Origin: Shewanella sp.
Lineage (GTDB): Bacteria; Pseudomonadota; Gammaproteobacteria; Enterobacterales; Shewanellaceae
Assembly: GCA_004195335.1 (NCBI GenBank)
Contig: SDWK01000201.1
Location: 1-8,368, forward strand
DNA: 8,368 nucleotides
Reading direction: 5' to 3'
The notes under the pieces are model-generated. The model made no database searches. It saw only the letters and a list, made by a program, of their open reading frames with translations, and was not told where the DNA came from. The position numbers and the translations under genes were made by a program. Shown here one piece after another: positions 6,339-8,368 of the stretch; position 1 is the stretch's first letter, and each line of letters starts with the position of its first letter.

Positions 6339-6740
6339 TTATATCTGTTGTTCGTGTGGGGCTATTTGGGGTTGCCAAAGCTCCACTTTATTGCCGTCTG
6401 GATCGATAAACCATCCAAATCTGCCAAACTCAGAATCTTCGGTGGCACTGAGCACCTCTGCGCCGCCTAACTGGACTTGATTGAGGGCACCATCGAGATC
6501 ATCGACAATGAGGTTGAACATGAAATTTTTTTCAGAAGGGGATAAATAATCATTACTATTTTCTATCGGTGACCAGACGCTGTAACCGCTACGGGAAAAT
6601 GATGAGAGACTATCTAAGTAAAATGCCGCGCCGCCCCAAGGCGCCACCGGAAGTTGAAGATGCGCTTTATACCAATCCGCTAATGCTTTGGGATCATCAC
6701 TTTTAAAGAAGATGCCACCCAATCCGATGACTTTTGCCAT
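6339..6740 (-). CDS. VOC superfamily (glyoxalase/bleomycin-resistance fold) protein
   Basis: This 133-aa cytosolic protein has two beta-alpha-beta-beta-beta modules. The first begins IGLGGIFFKSDDPKALADWY (5-24), a recognisable start of a proteobacterial VOC subfamily. The second contains FNLIVDDLDGALNQV (75-89) and ends with GWFIDPDGNKVELWQP (109-124). Glu120 in KVELWQP is at the usual metal-ligand place of VOC enzymes. The corresponding first-strand position is not His, so identity with glyoxalase I is not supported. The superfamily includes lyases, dioxygenases, epimerases and antibiotic-binding proteins, and the substrate cannot be assigned. The start ATG (6738-6740) has a poor ribosome-binding site. 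It is the first gene after the fadL terminator and probably shares a transcript with the SIMPL gene. Confidence 0.88.
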   Translation of the reverse strand: MAKVIGLGGIFFKSDDPKALADWYKAHLQLPVAPWGGAAFYLDSLSSFSRSGYSVWSPIENSNDYLSPSEKNFMFNLIVDDLDGALNQVQLGGAEVLSATEDSEFGRFGWFIDPDGNKVELWQPQIAPHEQQI

Positions 6741-6771
6741 GAAGATTCTGATTTAATGGGTTGTAACTCTA

Positions 6772-6800
6772 ACTGTAGGAAACATTTTGGGAAAGCACAA
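6772..6800 (-). promoter_or_regulatory. Weak candidate promoter for the VOC/SIMPL unit
   Basis: On the minus strand TTGTGC (6795-6800) and TACAGT (6772-6777) are 17 bp apart, matching consensus at 3 of 6 and 4 of 6 positions. The -35 box would overlap the U-tract of the fadL terminator. A promoter is expected in 6741-6798 because a strong terminator lies upstream, but this assignment is only the best of several poor choices. Confidence 0.25.
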
Positions 6801-6823
6801 AAAAGCCGCACTGTGAGTGCGGC
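6799..6823 (-). terminator. Strong intrinsic terminator of fadL
   Basis: An 8-bp GC-rich perfect stem, GCCGCACT (minus strand 6823-6816) with AGTGCGGC (6812-6805), has a 3-base loop and is followed by six U residues (6804-6799) in minus-strand RNA. This is a textbook Rho-independent terminator. It lies about 50 bases after the fadL stop codon and fixes the end of that transcript. Confidence 0.93.
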
Positions 6824-6828
6824 ATATT

Positions 6829-6842
6829 ATACCAATTGGTAT
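6829..6842. repeat. 14-bp perfect palindrome ATACCAATTGGTAT
   Basis: This exact palindrome lies between the fadL stop codon and its terminator, flanked on both sides by AT-rich sequence (ATT before, TAT after). From memory, similar ATACCAATTGGTAT-containing segments are frequent in intergenic DNA of marine gammaproteobacteria, so it may be one copy of a dispersed palindromic element. The window itself contains only this copy, so this remains an inference. Confidence 0.45.
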
Positions 6843-6872
6843 TATCAAATCAGGCTTAGTTAAAGCACGATC

Positions 6873-8114
6873 TTAGAACTTGTAGCTGTACTGGATACCA
6901 TATAACCATGCGTTAGCACGTGTGGTACCGTTTACCTCTGCAACCCAAGGAAGCGTTCCGCCATCTAAAGGAGGTAAGAATTGTGTTTCGGTTACATCAA
7001 CATCTTCGCCCATCAGATAAGTGATACCAAGATCGATCACTGAGTGCTTACTCATGTTGTAACTTAGACCTGCTGAGAACCACTGACGGTCAGAATCAGG
7101 AATCGCGATAGATTTTATCTCATCGACAGCGCCCATGTCATACATGTAACCCGCACGCATGGTCCAAGTATCATTGATATCATAGGTACCACCTAGAGAC
7201 ACGTGCCATGTATCACGCCAGTTATACTCTTTGATCGTGCCGAACGCATCGGTATCTAACGTATCAAATGCGCTCCACTGGATAAACTGGGCCGAATAGT
7301 GAACCGCGAACTGATTGGTCAGTTGGTGGAATCCCGAGAACTCTGCCATAGCGGGTAGAGGCAGGTGTAAGGTATCATTGGCTGCGCTTTGGCCAAGATA
7401 CTCAAAGTCACCATCGGCCTCAATAGTAGGGCTGTAGCGATAGCTTAAACCGAATCTGTGGTTATCATTAACTTCGTAAATTGCGCCTACATGCCATCCT
7501 AGGCCATAGCCTTCAGCACTGACATCTAGCATGGTTTGGCCATGGAATTTACGGTTGAGATCGCCGGAACCTAAGACCAGATCTAGACCTGCGCCTACGC
7601 TAAATTGTTCATTGATGCGGTAAGAAACACTACTTTGCACATTAACGCTGCGTACTTTCGTTTGACCACCGAAGATATCGGCGGCAAAGTCATCTGCATA
7701 TTCGGTAGTCGTACCGAAATTAGAATAAACACCGAAACCGACGGCCCACTTGTCATTCAGAGGGTGAACGATGAAAATATTCGGGACGGGGCTATCTCCA
7801 CCAACATCAGGTACATCTGGAATCGCTTGAGGGTTTGAACTTCCCATAGGCGCTAAAGAGTATTGTGCATCTGACAAGCTAACATCAGTATCAATATAGG
7901 TCATACCTAAACTGATAGATGTGCTATCAAATAGTGCCATTGCCGCTGGGTTACGTGCCATCGCCGCTGCGTTATCTGCGATAACGGCATCACCGGCAAA
8001 TGCACGGCCGAGACCCGTTGCTGATTGACCGTTAAGTTGGAATCCTGCTGCCATAGCTTGTGAACTTGCGAGTGTCACAGCAACGGCTAAAATTGTCTTG
8101 TTGAAGTACTTCAT
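6873..8114 (-). CDS. fadL: FadL/TodX-family outer-membrane long-chain fatty acid transporter
   Basis: This 413-aa precursor has a signal peptide (1-22, cut after AMA) and a mature N terminus, AGFQLNGQSATGLGRAFAGD, nearly the same as E. coli FadL (AGFQLNEFSSSGLGRAYSG); this segment forms the hatch that plugs the barrel. The family signature NPAAM (55-59) follows. The remainder alternates short polar and aromatic strands as in a 14-stranded barrel and ends in aromatic YSYKF, the usual signal for outer-membrane insertion. The protein is a little shorter than E. coli FadL (446 aa), and bacteria of this group often carry several paralogues, so substrate preference may differ; hydrophobic compounds other than fatty acids are possible. 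The ATG (8112-8114) has an AGAGAAG ribosome-binding site. It has its own terminator and a FadR-like operator region, so it is monocistronic and probably repressed when acyl-CoA is low. Confidence 0.93.
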   Translation of the reverse strand: MKYFNKTILAVAVTLASSQAMAAGFQLNGQSATGLGRAFAGDAVIADNAAAMARNPAAMALFDSTSISLGMTYIDTDVSLSDAQYSLAPMGSSNPQAIPDVPDVGGDSPVPNIFIVHPLNDKWAVGFGVYSNFGTTTEYADDFAADIFGGQTKVRSVNVQSSVSYRINEQFSVGAGLDLVLGSGDLNRKFHGQTMLDVSAEGYGLGWHVGAIYEVNDNHRFGLSYRYSPTIEADGDFEYLGQSAANDTLHLPLPAMAEFSGFHQLTNQFAVHYSAQFIQWSAFDTLDTDAFGTIKEYNWRDTWHVSLGGTYDINDTWTMRAGYMYDMGAVDEIKSIAIPDSDRQWFSAGLSYNMSKHSVIDLGITYLMGEDVDVTETQFLPPLDGGTLPWVAEVNGTTRANAWLYGIQYSYKF

Positions 8115-8142
8115 CTTTATCTTCTCTTTATTTTACGGTCCC

Positions 8143-8159
8143 ACTTTTTATGACCAACT
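8143..8159 (-). promoter_or_regulatory. Weak third FadR-like box in the fadL leader
   Basis: The minus-strand 17-mer AGTTGGTCATAAAAAGT keeps the TGGTC core and first two bases of the FadR consensus recalled from E. coli (AGCTGGTCCGACNTGTT), but its right half is poor. It lies about 30 bases before the fadL start codon. Its main support is the regular spacing with the two better boxes upstream (TGGTC cores 38 and 42 bp apart). Confidence 0.3.
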
Positions 8160-8180
8160 AAATGAGTTAGCTGCAGGATC

Positions 8181-8197
8181 CACTTATTAGACCAGTG
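8181..8197 (-). promoter_or_regulatory. FadR-like operator 2 of fadL
   Basis: The minus-strand 17-mer CACTGGTCTAATAAGTG begins with the same nine bases, CACTGGTCT, as I recall for the second FadR site of E. coli fadL. It is also partly palindromic (CACT and AGTG ends). It lies immediately downstream of the candidate -10 box (8199-8204), covering the predicted transcription start, a position suited to repression. Confidence 0.55.
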
Positions 8198-8212
8198 CAT
8201 CTTAGGGATGCA
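8196..8212. repeat. Inverted repeat between the two FadR-like boxes
   Basis: TGCATC (8196-8201) and GATGCA (8207-8212) are exact reverse complements around a 5-base centre. The element overlaps the candidate -10 box (8199-8204) and touches operator 2. It could be the site of a second regulator or a small hairpin, or it could be accidental. Confidence 0.3.
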
Positions 8213-8227
8213 TCTGCCTGCCAACAA
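8199..8227 (-). promoter_or_regulatory. Candidate fadL promoter framed by FadR-like boxes
   Basis: On the minus strand TTGTTG (8222-8227) and TAAGAT (8199-8204) are 17 bp apart, matching consensus at 3 of 6 and 4 of 6 positions. The match alone is modest. The layout is persuasive: the -35 box overlaps the end of FadR-like box 1 and box 2 starts just after the -10 box. The predicted leader is about 75-80 bases. Confidence 0.4.
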
Positions 8228-8239
8228 CTCCGACCAGAT
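8223..8239 (-). promoter_or_regulatory. FadR-like operator 1 of fadL (best match)
   Basis: The minus-strand 17-mer ATCTGGTCGGAGTTGTT matches 13 of 16 fixed positions of the E. coli FadR consensus as recalled (AGCTGGTCCGACNTGTT) and closely resembles the fabA-type site (AACTGATCGGACTTGTT). It lies about 110 bases upstream of the fadL start codon and overlaps the candidate -35 box. FadR releases DNA when it binds long-chain acyl-CoA, so this would couple fadL expression to fatty acid supply. Confidence 0.65.
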
Positions 8240-8368
8240 GCTGTTTTAGGTTGCCAATATGTTAATGGTTAAAGCGAAGAAATAGAGGATCGAACACTTG
8301 TATTTTAATGTGGGGCTCAAGCGCCTGTCTACAGGAAGATTAAGGGATAAAGCGTATTCGGATTAAGG

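Noticed and set aside
6292..6480. Plus-strand open frame antisense to the end of the VOC gene
   Set aside because: It lies opposite conserved VOC residues, has no ribosome-binding site and matches no family I recognise.
7605..7838. Plus-strand open frame antisense to fadL
   Set aside because: It is antisense to conserved beta-barrel coding sequence and shows no independent support.
8324..8335. CCTGTCTACAGG palindrome as a possible LexA site
   Set aside because: The CTGT and ACAG halves are only 2 bases apart rather than the 8 needed for a gammaproteobacterial SOS box, and no SOS gene is adjacent.
1..8368. CRISPR array, tRNA, rRNA, IS element, prophage or toxin-antitoxin genes
   Set aside because: No regularly spaced repeats, tRNA-like cloverleaf, transposase, integrase or small paired genes are visible; intergenic spaces are all under 270 bases.

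Overview
The window is a mid-GC, gammaproteobacterial-looking stretch. A Shewanella or related Alteromonadales genome is the best guess, based on the protein sequences, the FadR-like operators before a fadL homologue and the intergenic palindrome style. This is recognition only, not a database result. All seven supported genes lie on the minus strand, so transcription runs from right to left. The first 19 bases match the Nextera transposon mosaic end at 18 of 19 positions, so the left edge is probably a contig end with residual sequencing adapter.

Reading in the direction of transcription: (1) 8115-8368 is a 254-bp regulatory region with up to three FadR-like boxes and a candidate promoter. 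It precedes a FadL-type outer-membrane fatty-acid channel (6873-8114) that ends at a strong intrinsic terminator. (2) A VOC/glyoxalase-fold protein (6339-6740) and a membrane-anchored SIMPL/DUF541 protein (5558-6274) follow, closed by a symmetric hairpin at 5520-5544. (3) A new unit starts from a candidate promoter at 5450-5478. It encodes a periplasmic adaptor (4387-5418) and a 1095-aa RND efflux pump (1089-4376), separated by 10 bp. (4) A 72-aa two-helix YgaP-like (DUF2892) membrane protein (775-993) and a secreted single-domain rhodanese (267-665) come next. They end in two large inverted repeats (231-260 and 184-211). A leftward promoter-like sequence at 59-88 points out of the contig.

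Functionally, the fadL block is ordinary long-chain fatty acid uptake under probable FadR control. The left half is the more interesting part. The two parts of E. coli YgaP (rhodanese plus DUF2892 membrane hairpin) occur here as two separate adjacent genes, with the rhodanese sent to the periplasm, directly behind an RND/adaptor pair. This suggests an envelope sulfur (sulfane, persulfide or thiosulfate) or redox-stress role coupled to efflux, but that link is inferred from gene order. No outer-membrane TolC-type channel and no regulator gene are present in the window. I found no CRISPR array, tRNA, rRNA, IS element or phage gene.
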